Below are positions 24,012 to 35,891 of a stretch of 64,000 nucleotides of DNA, in pieces (within the stretch, counting starts at the first letter, position 1; every line of letters begins with the position of its first letter). The stretch is from Nomia melanderi (Eukaryota > Arthropoda > Insecta > Hymenoptera > Halictidae), in assembly GCF_051020985.1 (NCBI RefSeq), contig NW_027475133.1:3844001-3908000 (forward strand), in the 5' to 3' direction. Position numbers and translations under genes: made by a program. The notes under the pieces were generated by a model. That model made no database searches and was not told where the DNA came from. It saw nothing but the letters and a program-made list of their open reading frames with translations.

Positions 24012-25561
24012 ACCAAAGTGAATTATCTGCAGGAGGCCCTGGCGCATGAATCTGTGCAGCGGGAACGACCTCGGACCACCAGGGTCCGAGAAAACCACAG
24101 TCTCATTGGGCCGGACACTCAGGGTCAGGGAAAAATCCATTATATATCTGGTGATATATCGGGTGCCATTAGAGATAGCTCGATAAATCAAAGTGCATTG
24201 TCTGCAGGAGGCCCTGACGCATGAATCTGTGCAGCGGGAACGACCTCGGACCACCAGGGGCCGAGAAAACCACAGTCTCATGGGGCCGAGAACTCAGGGT
24301 CAGGCAAAAATCCAATATATATCTGGTGATATCTCGGGTGCTATTACACATAGCGCATTAAACCAACGCGCATTGTCTGTAGGAGGCCATGGCGCATGAA
24401 TCTGTGCAGCGGGAACGACCTCGGACCACCAGGGGCCGATAAAACCACCGTCTCATGGGGCCGGACACTCAGGGTCAGGGGAAAATCCAATATATATCTG
24501 GTGATATCTCGGGTGCTATTACAGATAGCGCAATAAATCAAAGTGCATTGTCTGTAGGAGGCCCTGGCGCATGAATCTGTGCAGCGGGAACGACCTCGGA
24601 CCACCAGGGGCCGAGAAGACCGCAGTCTCATGGGGACGGACTCTCAGGGTCAGGGAAAAATCCAATATATATCTGGTGATATCTCGGGCGCTATTAGAGA
24701 TAGCGCAATAAACCAAAGTGAATTATCTGCAGGAGGCCCTGGCGCATGAATCTGTGCAGCGGGAACGACCTCGGGCCACCAGGGGCTGAGAAAACGACCG
24801 TCTCATGGGGCCGGACATTCAGGGTCAGTGAAAAATCCAATATATATCTGGTGATATCTCGGCTGCTATTACAGATAGCGGAATAAATCAAAGTGCATTG
24901 TCTGTAGGAGGCCCTGGCGCATGAATCTGTGCAGCGGGAACGACCTCGGACCACCAGGGGCCGAGAAAACCACAGTCTCATGGGGCCGGACACTCAGGGT
25001 CAGGGGAAAATCCAGTATATATCTGGTGATATCTCGGGTGCTATTAGAGATAGCGCAATAAGCCAAAGTGAATTATCTGCAGGAGGCCCTGGCGCATGAA
25101 TCTGTGCAGCGGGAACGTCCTCGGACCTCCAGGGGCCGAGACAACCACCGTCACAAGGGGCCGGACACTCAGGGTCAGGGTAAAATCCAATATGTATCTG
25201 GTGATATCTCGGGTGCTATTACAGATAGCGCAATAAATCAAAGTGCATTGTCTGTAGGAGGCCCTGGCGCATGAATCTGTGCAGCGGGAACGACCTCGGA
25301 CCATCAGGGGCCGAAAAAACCACAGTCTCATGGGGCCGGACACTCATGGTCAGGGTAAAATCCAATATATATCTGGTGATATCTCGGGTGCTATTACAGA
25401 TAGCGCAATAAATCAAAGTGCATTGTCTGTAGGAGGCCCTGGCGCATGAATCTGTGCAGCGGGAACGACCTCTGACCACAAGAGGCCGAGAAAACCACCG
25501 TCTCAAGGGGCCGGACACTCAGGGTCGAGGAAAAATCCAATATATATCTGGTGATATCTCG

Positions 25562-25736
25562 GGTGCTATTACAGATAGCGCGATAAATCAAAGTGCATTG
25601 TCTGTAGGAGGCACAGACGAATGAGTCTGTGCAGCAGGAACGACCTCGAACCACCAGGGGCCGAGAAAATTACAGATATTCGGAATCCGTCACCCAAGGT
25701 CATGTGAAAATCCAGCATATATCTGGTGACATTTCG
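25562..25736 (+). repeat. Type D1 monomer; block 25670-25716
   Basis: Second member of the GACGAATGAG lineage. The next monomer keeps CAGCGGAAACGACC and a CTCATTGGGACGG right half. Confidence 0.9.
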
Positions 25737-25929
25737 GGTGCTATTATAGATAGCGCAATAAACCAAAGTGAATTATCTGCAGGAGGCCCTGGCGCATGAA
25801 TCTGTGCAGCGGAAACGACCTCGGACCACCAGGGGCCGAAAAAACCACCGTCTCATTGGGACGGACACTCAGGGTCTGGCGAAAATCCACTATATATCTG
25901 GTGATATCTCGGGTGCTATTAGAGATAGC

Positions 25930-27861
25930 GCAATAAACCAAACTGCATTGTCTGTAGGAGGCCCTGGCGCATGAATCTGTGCAGCGGGAGCGACCTCTGA
26001 CCACAAGGGGCCGAGAAAACCACCGTCTCATGGGGCCGGACACTCAGGGTCGAGGAAAAATCCAATATATATCTCGTGATATCTCGGGTGCTAATAGAGA
26101 TAGCGCAATAAACCAAAGTGAATTATCTGCAGGAGGCCCTGGCGCATGAATCTGTGCAGCGGGAACGACCTCGGACCACCAGGGGCCGAGAAAACGACCG
26201 TCTCATGGGGCCGGACACTCAGGGTCAGTGAAAAATCCAATATATATCTGGTGATATCTCGGGTGCTATTACAGATAGCGCAATAAATCAAAGTGCATTG
26301 TCTGTAGGAGGCCCTGGCGCATGAATCTGTGCAGCGGGAGCGACCTCTGACCACAAGGGGCCGAGGAAACCACAGTCTCATGGGGCCGGACACTCAGGGT
26401 CAGGGGAAAATCCAGTATATATCTAGTGATATCTCGGGTGCTATTAGAGATAGCGCAATAAATCAAAGTGCATAGTCTGTAGGAGGCCCCGGCGCATGAA
26501 TCTGTGCAGCGGGAACGACCTCGGACCACCACGGGCCGAGAAAACGACCGTCTCATGGGGCCGGACGCTCAGGGTCAGTGAAAAATCCAATATATATCTG
26601 GTGATATCTCGGGTGCTATTACAGATAGCGCAATAAATCAAAGTGCAATGTCTGTAGGAGGCCCTGGCGCATGAATCTGTGCAGCGGGAACGACCTCGGG
26701 CCACCAGGGGCCCAGAAAACCACAGTCTCATGTGGCCGGACACTCAGGGTCAGGGAAAAATCCATTATATATCTGGTGATATATCGGGTGCCATTAGAGA
26801 TAGCTCGATAAATCAAAGTGCATTGTCTGCAGGAGGCCCTGACGCATGAACCTGTGCAGCGGGAACGACCTCGGACCACCAGGGGCCGATAAAACCACCG
26901 TCTCATGGGGCCGGACACTCAGGGTCAGGGGAAAATCCAATATATATCTGGTGATATCTCGGGTGCTATTACAGATAGCGCAATAAACCAAAGTGAATTA
27001 TCTGCAGGAGGCCCTGGCGCATGAATCTGTGCAGCGGGAACGACCTCGGGCCACCAGGGGCTGAGAAAACGACCGTCTCATGGGGCCGGACACTCAGGGT
27101 CAGTGAAAAATCCAGTATATATCTGGTGATATCTCGGGTGCTATTAGAGATAGCGCAATAAACCAAAGTGAATTATCTGCAGGAGGCGCAGGCGCATGAA
27201 TCTGTGCAGCGGGAACGTCCTCGGACCTCCAGGGGCCGAGACAACCACAGTCTCATGGGGCCGGACACTCAGGGTCAGGGGAAAATCCAATATATATCTG
27301 GTGATATCTCGGGTGCTATTACAGATAGCGCAATAAATCAAAGTGCATTGTCTGTAGGAGGCCCCGGCGCATGAATCTGTGCAGCGGGAACGACCTCGGA
27401 CCATCAGGGGCCGAAAAAACCACAGTCTCATGGGGCCGGACACTCATGGTCAGGGTAAAATCCAATATATATCTGGTGATATCTCGGGTGCTATTACAGA
27501 TAGCGCAATTAATCAAAGTGCATTGTCTGTAGGAGGCCCTGGCGCATGATTCTGTGCAGCGGGAACGACCTCTGACCACAAGAGGCCGAGAAAACCACCG
27601 TCTCAAGGGGCCGGACACTCAGGGTCGAGGAAAAATCCAATATATATCTGGTGATATCTCGGGTGCTATTACAGATAGCGCGATAAATCAAAGTGCATTG
27701 TCTGTAGGAGGCACAGACGAATGAGTCTGTGCAGCAGGAACGACCTCGAACCACCAGGGGCCGAGAAAATTACAGATATTCGGAATCCGTCACCCAAGGT
27801 CATGTGAAAATCCAGCATATATCTGGTGACATTTCGGGTGCTATTATAGATAGCGCAATAA
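25930..27861 (+). repeat. 22-monomer HOR (3850 bp), copy 2 homologous part
   Basis: Counterpart of 22,080-24,011. Private changes include TATATATCTCGTGATATC near 26,070, GGCGCAGGCGC near 27,186, GCGCAATTAATC near 27,505 and GCGCATGATTC near 27,545. Confidence 0.85.
27662..27836 (+). repeat. Type D1 monomer; block 27770-27816
   Basis: Third member of the GACGAATGAG lineage, 2100 bp after the second and 3850 bp after the first. Confidence 0.9.
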
Positions 27862-28109
27862 ACCAAAGTGAATTATCTGCAGGAGGCCCTGGCGCATGAA
27901 TCTGTGCAGCGGGAACGTCCTCGGACCTCCAGGGTCCGAGACAACCACCGTCTCATGGGGCCGGGCACTCAGGGTCAGGGTAAAATCCAATATACATCTG
28001 GTGATATCTCGGGTGCTATTACAGATAGCGCAACAAATCAATGTGCATTGTCTGTAGGAGGCCCTGGCGCATGAATCTGTGCAGCGGGAACGACCTCGGA
28101 CCACCAGGG

Positions 28110-28915
28110 TCCGAGAAAACCACAGTCTCATGGGGCCGGACACTCAGGGTCAGGGAAAAATCCATTATATATCTGGTGATATATCGGGTGCCATTAGAGA
28201 TAGCTCGATAAATCAAAGTGCATTGTCTGCAGGAGGCCCTGACGCATGAATCTGTGCAGCGGGAACGACCTCGGACCACCAGGGGCCGAGAAAACCACAG
28301 TCTCATGGGGCCGAGAACTCAGGGTCAGGCAAAAATCCAATATATATCTGGTGATATCTCGGGTGCTATTACACATAGCGCATTAAACCAACGCGCATTG
28401 TCTGTAGGAGGCCATGGCGCATGAATCTGTGCAGCGGGAACGACCTCGGACCACCAGGGGCCGATAAAACCACCGTCTCATGGGGCCGGACACTCAGGGT
28501 CAGGGGAAAATCCAATATATATCTGGTGATATCTCGGGTGCTATTACAGATAGCGCAATAAATCAAAGTGCATTGTCTGTAGGAGGCCCTGGCGCATGAA
28601 TCTGTGCAGCGGGAACGACCTCGGACCACCAGGGGCCTAGAAAACCACAGTCTCATGGGGCCGGACACTCAGGGTCAGGGGAAAATCCAGTATATATCTG
28701 GTGATATCTCGGGTGCTATTAGAGATAGCGCAATAAGCCAAAGTGAATTATCTGCAGGAGGCCCTGGCGCATGAATCTGTGCAGCGGGAACGTCCTCGGA
28801 CCTCCAGGGGCCGAGACAACCACCGTCACAAGGGGCCGGACACTCAGGGTCAGGGTAAAATCCAATATGTATCTGGTGATATCTCGGGTGCTATTACAGA
28901 TAGCGCAATAAATCA
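28110..28915 (+). repeat. Contracted copy of 24,085-25,240
   Basis: 28,110-28,625 matches 24,085-24,600 at +4025, and 28,647-28,915 matches 24,972-25,240 at +3675. The offset falls by 350, so two monomers present upstream are missing here, within the core around 28,620-28,650. Shared marks are CCGAGAACTC, GCATTAAACCAACGCGC, GGCCATGGCGC and AATAAGCCAAAG. Confidence 0.83.
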
Positions 28916-29236
28916 AAGTGCATTATCTGTAGGTGGCCCTGTCGCACGAATCTGTGCAGCGGGAACGACCTCGGACCACCAGGGGCCGAAAAAACCACAG
29001 TCTCATGGGGCCGGACTCTCACGGTCAGGGTGAAATCCAATATATATCTGGTGATATCTCGGGTGCTATTACAGATAGCGCAATAAATCAAAGTGCATTG
29101 TCTGTAGGAGGCCCTGGCGCATGAATCTGTGCAGTGGGAACGACCTCGGACCACCAGGGGCCGAGAAAACGACCGTCTCATGGGGCCGGACACTCAGGGT
29201 CAGGGGAAAATCCAATATAGATCTGGTGATATCTCG

Positions 29237-29412
29237 GGGGCTATTAGAGATAGCGCGATAAATCAAGGTGAATTATCTGCAGGAGGCCCTGGCGCATGCA
29301 TCTGTGGCAGCGGGAACGACCTCGGATCACCAGGGGCCGAGAAAACCACCGTCTCATGGGGCCGGGCACTCAGGGTCTGGGGAAAATCCAATATATATCT
29401 GGTGATATCTCG
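29237..29412 (+). repeat. 176-bp monomer (extra G in core)
   Basis: The core reads CTGTGGCAGCGGG instead of CTGTGCAGCGGG. The same one-base insertion occurs at 44993-45168 and 46044-46219, marking these as copies of one ancestor. It is the only insertion that I see in the conserved core. Confidence 0.92.
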
Positions 29413-32037
29413 GGTGCTATTAGAGATAGCGTAATAAACCAAAGTGCATTGTCTGTAGGAGGCCCTGGCGCATGAATCTGTGCAGCGGGAACGACCTCGG
29501 ACCACCAGGGTCCGAAAAAACCACAGTCTCATGGGGCCGGACTCTCACGGTCAGGGTAAAATCCAATATATATCTGGTGATATCTCGGGTGCTATTAGAG
29601 ATAGCGCAATAAATCAAAGTGCATTGTCTGTAGGAGGCCCTGGCGCATGAATCTGTGCAGCGGGAACGACCTCGGACCACCAGGGGCCGAGAAAACTACA
29701 GTCTCATGCGGCCGGACACTCAGGGTCTGGGGAAAATCCAATATATATCTGGTGATATCTCGGGTCCTATTACAGATAGCGAAATAAATCAAAGTGCATT
29801 GTCTGTAGGAGGCCCTGGCGCATGAATCTGTGCAGCGAGAACGACCTCGAACCACCAGGGGCCGAGGAAACCACAGTCTCATGGGGCCGGACACTCAGGG
29901 TCAGGGAAAAATCCAATATATATCTGGTGATATCTTGGGTGCTATTAGATATAGCGCAATAAACCAAAGTGCATTATCTGCAGGAGGCCCTGGCGCATGA
30001 ATCTGTGCAACGGGAACGACCTCGGACCACCAGGGGCCGAAAAATCCACAGTCTCATGGGGCCGGACACTCAGGGTCAGGGAAAAATCCAATATATATCT
30101 GGTGATATCTTGGGTGCTATTAGCGATAGCGTAATAAACCAAAGTGGATTATCTGCAGGAGGCCCTGGCGCAAGAATCTGTGCAGCGGGAACGACCTCGG
30201 ACCACCAGGGGCCGAGACAACAACCGTCTCATGGGGCCGGACACTCAGGGTCAGGGAAAAATCCAATATATATCTGGTGATATCTCGGGTTATATTACAG
30301 ATAGCACAATAAATCAACGTGCATTGTCTGTAGGAGGCCCTGGCGCATGAATCTGAGCAGCGGGAACGACCTCGGACCACCAGGGGCCGAGACAACCACC
30401 GTCTCATGGGGCCGGACACTCAGGGTCAGGGGAAAATCCAATATATATCTGGTGATATCTCGGGTGCTATTACAGATAGAGCAATAAACCAAAGTGAATT
30501 ATCTGCAGGAGGCCCTGGCGCATGAATCTGTGCAGCGGGAACGACCTCGGGCCACCAGGGGCTGAGAAAACGACCGTCTCATGGGGCCGGACATTCAGGG
30601 TCAGTGAAAAATCCAATATATATCTGGTGATATCTCGGCTGCTATTACAGATAGCGGAATAAATCAAAGTGCATTGTCTGTTGGAGGCCCTGGCGCATGA
30701 ATCTGTGCAGCGGGAACGACCTCGGACCACCAGGGGCCGAGAAAACCACCGTCTCATGGGGCCGGACACTCAGGGTCAGGGTAAAATGCTATATATATCT
30801 GGTGATATGTCGGGTGCTATTACAGATAGCGCAATAAATCAAAGTGCATTGTCTGGAGGAGGCCCTGGCGCATGTATCTGGGCAGCGGGAACGACCTCGA
30901 ACCACCAGGGGCCGAGAAAACCACAGTCTCATGGGGCCGGACACTCAGGGTCAGGGGAAAATCCAATATATATCTGGTGATATCTCGGGTGCTATTAGAT
31001 ACAGCGCAATAAACCAAAGTGAATTATCTGCAGGAGGCCCTGGCGCATGAATCTGGGCAGCGGGAACGACCTCGGACCACCAGGGGCCGAGAAAACCACA
31101 GTCTAATGGGGCCGGACACTCAGGGTCAGGGGAAAATCCAATATATATCTGGTGATATCTCGGGTGCTATTAGAGATAGCGCAATAAACCAAAGTGAATT
31201 ATCTGCAGGAGGCCCTGCCGCATGCATCTGTGCAGCGGGAACGACCTCGGAACACCAGGGGCCGAGAAAACCACCGTCTCACGGGGCAGGACACTCAGGG
31301 TCAGTGAAAAATCCAATATATATCTGCTGATATCTCGGGTGCTGTTACAAATAGCGCAATAAATCAAAGTGCATTGTCTGTAGGAGACCCTGGCGCATGA
31401 ACCTGTGCAGCGGGAACGTTCTCGGACCTCCAGGGACCGAGAAAACCACAGTCTCATGGGGCCGGACACTCAAGGTCAGGGGAAAATCCAATATATATGT
31501 GGTGATATCTCGGGTGCTATTACAGATAGCGCAATAAATCAAAGTGCATTGTCTGTAGGAGACACTGGCGCATGAACCTGTCCAGCGGGAACGACCTCGG
31601 ACCACCAGGGGCCGAGAAAACCACCGTCTCATGGGGCCGGACACTCTGGGTCAGCGAAAAATCCAATATATATCTGGTGATATCTCGGGTGCTATTACAG
31701 ATAGCGCAATAAATCAAAGTGCATTGTCTGTAGGAGGCCCTGGCGCATGAATCTGTGCAGCGGGAACGACCTCGGACCACCAGGGGCCGAGGAAACCACA
31801 GTCTCATGGGGCCGGACACTCAGGGTCAGGGAAAAATCCAATATATATCTGGTGATATCTTGGGTGCTATTAGATATAGCGCAATAAACCAAAGTGAATT
31901 ATCTGCAGGAGGCCCTGGCGCATGAATCTGTGCAGCGGGAACGACCTCGGACCACCAGGGGCCGAGAAAACCACAGTCTCATGGAGCCGGACACTCAGGG
32001 TCAGGGGAAAATCCAATATATATCTGGTGATATCTCG

Positions 32038-32212
32038 GGTGCTATTACAGATAGCGCAATAAACCAAAGTGAATTATCTGCAGGAGGCCCTGGCGCATGA
32101 ATCTGTGCAGCGGGAACGACCTCGGACCACCAGGGGCCGAGAAAACCACAGTCTCATGGAGCCGGACACTCAGGGTCAGGGGAAAATCCAATATATATCT
32201 GGTGATATCTCG
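32038..32212 (+). repeat. Reference monomer, left-module type B (PstI-bearing)
   Basis: Type B copies read AATAAACCAAAGTGAATTAT then CTGCAGG, so the linked alleles C27, A35, A39 and C44 replace T27, C35, G39 and T44 of type A. C44 creates the PstI site CTGCAG. This copy also carries CAGTCTCATGGAGCC in the right module (A113, A122), a right-hand allele shared with neighbours at 1226, 8777, 12255, 15582, 31863 and 48845. C27 is not completely linked: some B copies keep AATAAATC. Confidence 0.9.
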
Positions 32213-32387
32213 GGTGCTATTACAGATAGCGCAATAAATCAAAGTAAATTATCTGCAGGAGGCCCTGGCGCATGAATCTGTGCAGCGGGAACGACCTCGG
32301 ACCACCAGGGGCCGAGAAAACCACAGTCACATGGGGCCGGTCACTCAGGGTCAGGGGAAAATCCAATATATATCTGGTGATATCTCG

Positions 32388-32564
32388 GGTGCTATTAGAT
32401 ACAGCGCAATAAACCTAATTGAATTATCTGCAGGAGGCCCTGGCGCATGAATCTGGGCAGCGGGAACGACCTCGGACCACCAGGGGCCGAGAAAACCACA
32501 GTCTAGTGGGGCCGGACACTCAGGGTCAGGGGAAAATCCAATATATATATCAAGTGATATCTCG
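32388..32564 (+). repeat. 177-bp anchor monomer 7
   Basis: The TA tract starts at 32540 and continues ATCAAGTG instead of ATCAGGTG. It has AACCTAATTGAATT in the left half. Both marks are shared with anchors 9 and 10 only. Confidence 0.9.
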
Positions 32565-33439
32565 GGTGCTATTAGATACAGCGCAATAAACCAAAGTGTA
32601 TTATCTGCAAGAGGCCCTGGCGCATGCATCTGTGCAGCGGGAACGACCTCGGACCACCAGGGGCCGAGAAAACTAAAGTCTCATGGGGCCGGACACTCAG
32701 GGTCTGGGGAAAATCCATTATATATCTGGTGATATGTCGGGAGCTATTACAGATAGCGCAATAAATCAAAGTTCATTGTCTGGACGAGGCCCTGGCGCAT
32801 GAATCTGTGCAGCGGGAACGACCTCGGTCCACCAGGGGCCGAGAAAACCACCGTCTCATGGGGCTGGACACTCAGGGTCAGGGAAAAATCCAATATATAT
32901 CTGGTGATATCTCGGGTGCTATTACAGATAGCGCAATAAATCAAAGTGCATTGTCTGTGGGAGGCCCTGGCGCATGAACCTGTGCAGCGGCAACGACCTC
33001 GGACCACCAGGGGCCGAGAAAACCACAGTCTCATGGGGCCGGACACTCTGGGTCAGGGGAAAATCCAATATATATCTGGTGATATCTCGGGTGCTATTAC
33101 AGATAGCGCAATAAATCAAAGTGCATTGTCTGTAAGCTGCCCTGGTGCATGAATCTGGGCAGCGGGAACGACCTCGGACCACCAGGGGCCGAGAAAACCA
33201 CCGTCACATGGGGCCGGACATTCAGGTTCAGGGAAAAATACAATATATATCTGGTGATATCTCGGGTGCTATTACAGATAGCGCAATAAATCAAAGTGAA
33301 TTGTCTGTAGGAGGCCCTGGCGCATGAATCTGTGCAGCGGGATCTACCTCGGACCACGAGGGACCGAGAAAACCATCGACACATGGGGCCGGACACTCAG
33401 AGTCAGGGGAAAATCCAATATAAATCTGGTGATATCTCT

Positions 33440-33614
33440 GGTGCTCTTACAGATAGCGCACTAAACCAAAGTGAATCATCTGCAGCGGGCCCTGGAGCAT
33501 GAATCTGTGCAGCGGGAACGAACTCGGATCACCAGGGGCCGAGAAAATTACAGATATTCGGAATCCGTCACCCAAGGTCATGTAAAAATCCAGCATATAT
33601 CTGGTGATATCTCG
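33440..33614 (+). repeat. Type D2 monomer; block 33548-33594
   Basis: The block has TCATGTAAAAATCC rather than the D1 TCATGTGAAAATCC. Its left half is unlike D1: GGTGCTCTTACAG, GCACTAAACC, GAATCATCTGCAGCGGG and GAACGAACTCGGATC. The end keeps GATATCTCGG. Confidence 0.9.
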
Positions 33615-34139
33615 GGTGCTATTAGAGATAGCGCAATAAACCAAAGTGAATTGTCTGCAGGAGGCCCTGGCGCATGCATCTGTGTAGCGGGAACGACCTC
33701 GGACCACCAGGGGCCGAGAAAACCACCGACTCACGGGGCCGGACACTCAGGGTCAGGGGAAAATCCAATATATATCTGGTGATATCTCGGGTGCTATTAG
33801 AGATAGCGCAATAAACCAAAGTGCACTGTATGTAGGAGGCCCTGGCGCATGAATCTGGGCAGCGGGAACGACCTCGGACCACCAGGGGCCGAGAAAATCA
33901 CCGTCTCATGGAGCCGGACACTCAGGGTCAGGGGAAAATCCCATATATATCTGGTGATATCTCGGGTGCTATTACAGATAGCCCAACAAATCAAAGTGCA
34001 TTGTCTGTAGGAGGCCCTGCCGCATGAATCTGTGCAGCGGGAACGACCGCGGACCACCAGGGGCCGGGAAAACCACAGTCTAATGGGGCCGGACACTCAG
34101 GGTCAGGGGAAAATTCAATATATATCTGGTGATATCTCG

Positions 34140-34314
34140 GGTGCTATTACAGATAGCGCAATAAATCAAAGTGCATTGTCTGTAGGAGGCACTGGCGAAT
34201 GAATCTGTGCCGCAGGAACGACCTCGGACCACCAGTGGCCGAGAAAATTACAGATATTCGGAATCCGTCACCCAAGGTCATGTAAAAATCCAGCATATAT
34301 CTGGTGATATCTCG
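34140..34314 (+). repeat. Type D2 monomer; block 34248-34294
   Basis: D2 block behind a left half reading GGCACTGGCGAATGAATC, GTGCCGCAGG and CCAGTGGCCG. This left half recurs at 54625, 61977 and 63552, and is nearer to D1 than that of 33440. Confidence 0.9.
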
Positions 34315-34491
34315 GGTGCTATTACAGATAGCGCAATAAACCAAAGTGCATTGTCTGTAGGAGGCCCTGGCGCATGAATCTGTGCAGCGGGAACGACCTC
34401 GCACCACCAGGGGCCGAGGAAACCACCGTCTCATGGGGCCGGACACTCAGGGTCATGGAAAAATCCAATATATATATCTGGTGATATCTCG
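34315..34491 (+). repeat. 177-bp monomer, independent TA gain
   Basis: It reads CCAATATATATATCTGG, with an extra TA but the ordinary TCTGG context, plus GGTCATGGAAAAATCC. It lacks every anchor mark (TCTAGTGGGG, ATCAGG), so the TA was gained separately. Its partner is 54800-54976. Confidence 0.9.
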
Positions 34492-35891
34492 GGTGCTATT
34501 ACAGATAGCGCAATAAATCAAAGTCCATTGTCTGTAGGAGGCCCTGGCGCATGAATCTGTGCAGCGGGAACGACCTCGGACAACCAGGGGCCGAGAAAAC
34601 CGCAGTCTCACGGCTCCGAACACTCAGGGTCAGGGGAAAATCCAATATATATCTGGTGATATCTCGGGTGCTATTAGAGATAGCGCAATAAACCATAGTG
34701 AATTATCTGCAGGAGGCCCTGGCGCATGAATCTGTGCATCGCGAACGACCTCGGACCACCAGGTGCCGTGAAAACCACCGTCTCATGGGGCCGGACACTC
34801 AGGGTCATTGAAAAATCCAATATATATCTGGTGATATCTCGGGTGCTATTACAGATAGCGCAATGAATCAAACTGCATTGTCTGTAAGAGAGCCCGCCGC
34901 ATGAATCTGTGCAGCCGGAACAACCTCGCACCACCAGGGGCCGAGAAAACCGCAGTCTCATTGGGCCGGACAGTCAGGGCCAGGGGAAAATCCAATATAT
35001 ATCTAGTGATATCTCGGGTGCTATTAGAGATAGCGCAATAAACCAAAGTGAATTATCTGAAAGAGGCCCTGGCGCATGAATCTGTGCAGCGGGAACGACC
35101 TCGGACCACCAGGGGCCGAGACAACCACCGTCTCATGGGGCCGGACACTCAGGGTCAGGGAAAAATCCAATATATATCTGGTGGTATCTCGGGTGCTATT
35201 ACAGATAGCGCCATAAATCAAAGTGCATTGTCTGTAAGCTGCCCTGGCGCATGAATCTGGGCAGCGGGAACGACCTCGGACAACCAGGGCCCGAGAACAC
35301 CAGCGTCACATGGGGCCGGACACTCAGGGTCAGGGTAAAATCCAATATAAATCTGGTGATATCTCGGCTGATATTACAGATAGCGCAATAAATCAAAGTG
35401 GATTGTCTGCAGGAAGCCCTGGCGCATGATTGTGTGCAGCGGGAACGACCTGGGACCACCAGGGGCCGAGGAAATCACCGTCCCGTGGGGCCGGACACTC
35501 AGGGTCGGGGAAAAATCCAATATATATCTGGTGATATCTCGCGTGCTAGTAGAGATAGCGCAATAAACCAAAGTGCATTGTCTGCAGGAGGCCCTGGCGC
35601 ATGAATCTGTGCGGCGGGAACGACCTCTGAACACCAGGGGCCGAGAAAACAACCGTCACATGGGGCCGGACACTCAGGGTCAGGGGAAAATCCAATGTGT
35701 ATCTTGTGATTTCTCGGGTGCTATTAGAGATAGCGCAATAAACCAAAGTGAATTATCTGCAGGAGGCCCTGGCGCATGCATCTGTGCAGCGGGAACGACG
35801 TCGGACCACCAGGGGCCGAGAAAACAACCGTCTCATGGGGCCGGACACTGAGGGTCAGGGGAAAATCCAATATATATCTGGTGATATCTCG
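34492..35891 (+). repeat. 8-monomer unit, copy 1 (1400 bp)
   Basis: Tags in order: GTCCATTGTCTG; AACCATAGTGAATT with GTGCATCGCGAACG; GCAATGAATCAAACTG with GAGAGCCCGCCGC and GACAGTCAGGGCCAGG; TCTGAAAGAGG; GTAAGCTGCC with CAGCGTCACATGG; GGATTGTCTGCAGGAAGC with CCGTCCCGTGG; GCTAGTAGAG with GTGCGGCGGG; and a type C monomer. The same series follows at 35,892 with one monomer missing. Confidence 0.85.
35717..35891 (+). repeat. Reference monomer, type C (TGCATC, loss of in-frame stop)
   Basis: At monomer bases 59-66 the usual CATGAATC is CATGCATC, creating overlapping SphI (GCATGC) and NsiI (ATGCAT) sites. The change removes a TGA present in most copies, which is the sole reason some + strand frames run to 103 codons instead of 68. 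The left module is otherwise B-like (TTAGAGATA, GAATTATCTGCAGG). Type C monomers occur in every region. Confidence 0.88.

Larger units (their letters stand above)
23462..25761 (+). repeat. 10-monomer (1750-bp) local repeat around D1
   Basis: About 23,462-24,011 recurs at 25,212-25,761 (+1750) and again at 27,312-27,861 (+2100 further). Each copy carries CATCAGGGGCCG, CACTCATGGTCAGGG, CTCTGACCACAAGAGG and the D1 monomer with GACGAATGAG. Between copies 1 and 2 lie monomers with CCGAGAACTC, GCGCATTAAACC and GGCCATGGCGC, which recur near 28.2-28.4 kb at +4025. Confidence 0.83.
28916..32387 (+). repeat. Segmental block beta
   Basis: About 29,413-30,470 matches 46,220-47,277 at +16,807. After local insertions and losses, 31,012-31,180 matches at +16,282, 31,338-31,862 at +16,107, and 32,038-32,739 again at +16,807. 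Marks include GATCTGGTGATATCTCGGGG, TGTGGCAGCGGG, GGTCCTATTACAG, GCGCAAGAATC and CTTGGGTGCTATTAGATATAG. The changing offsets are all multiples of 175 apart from the known indel monomers. Confidence 0.82.
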
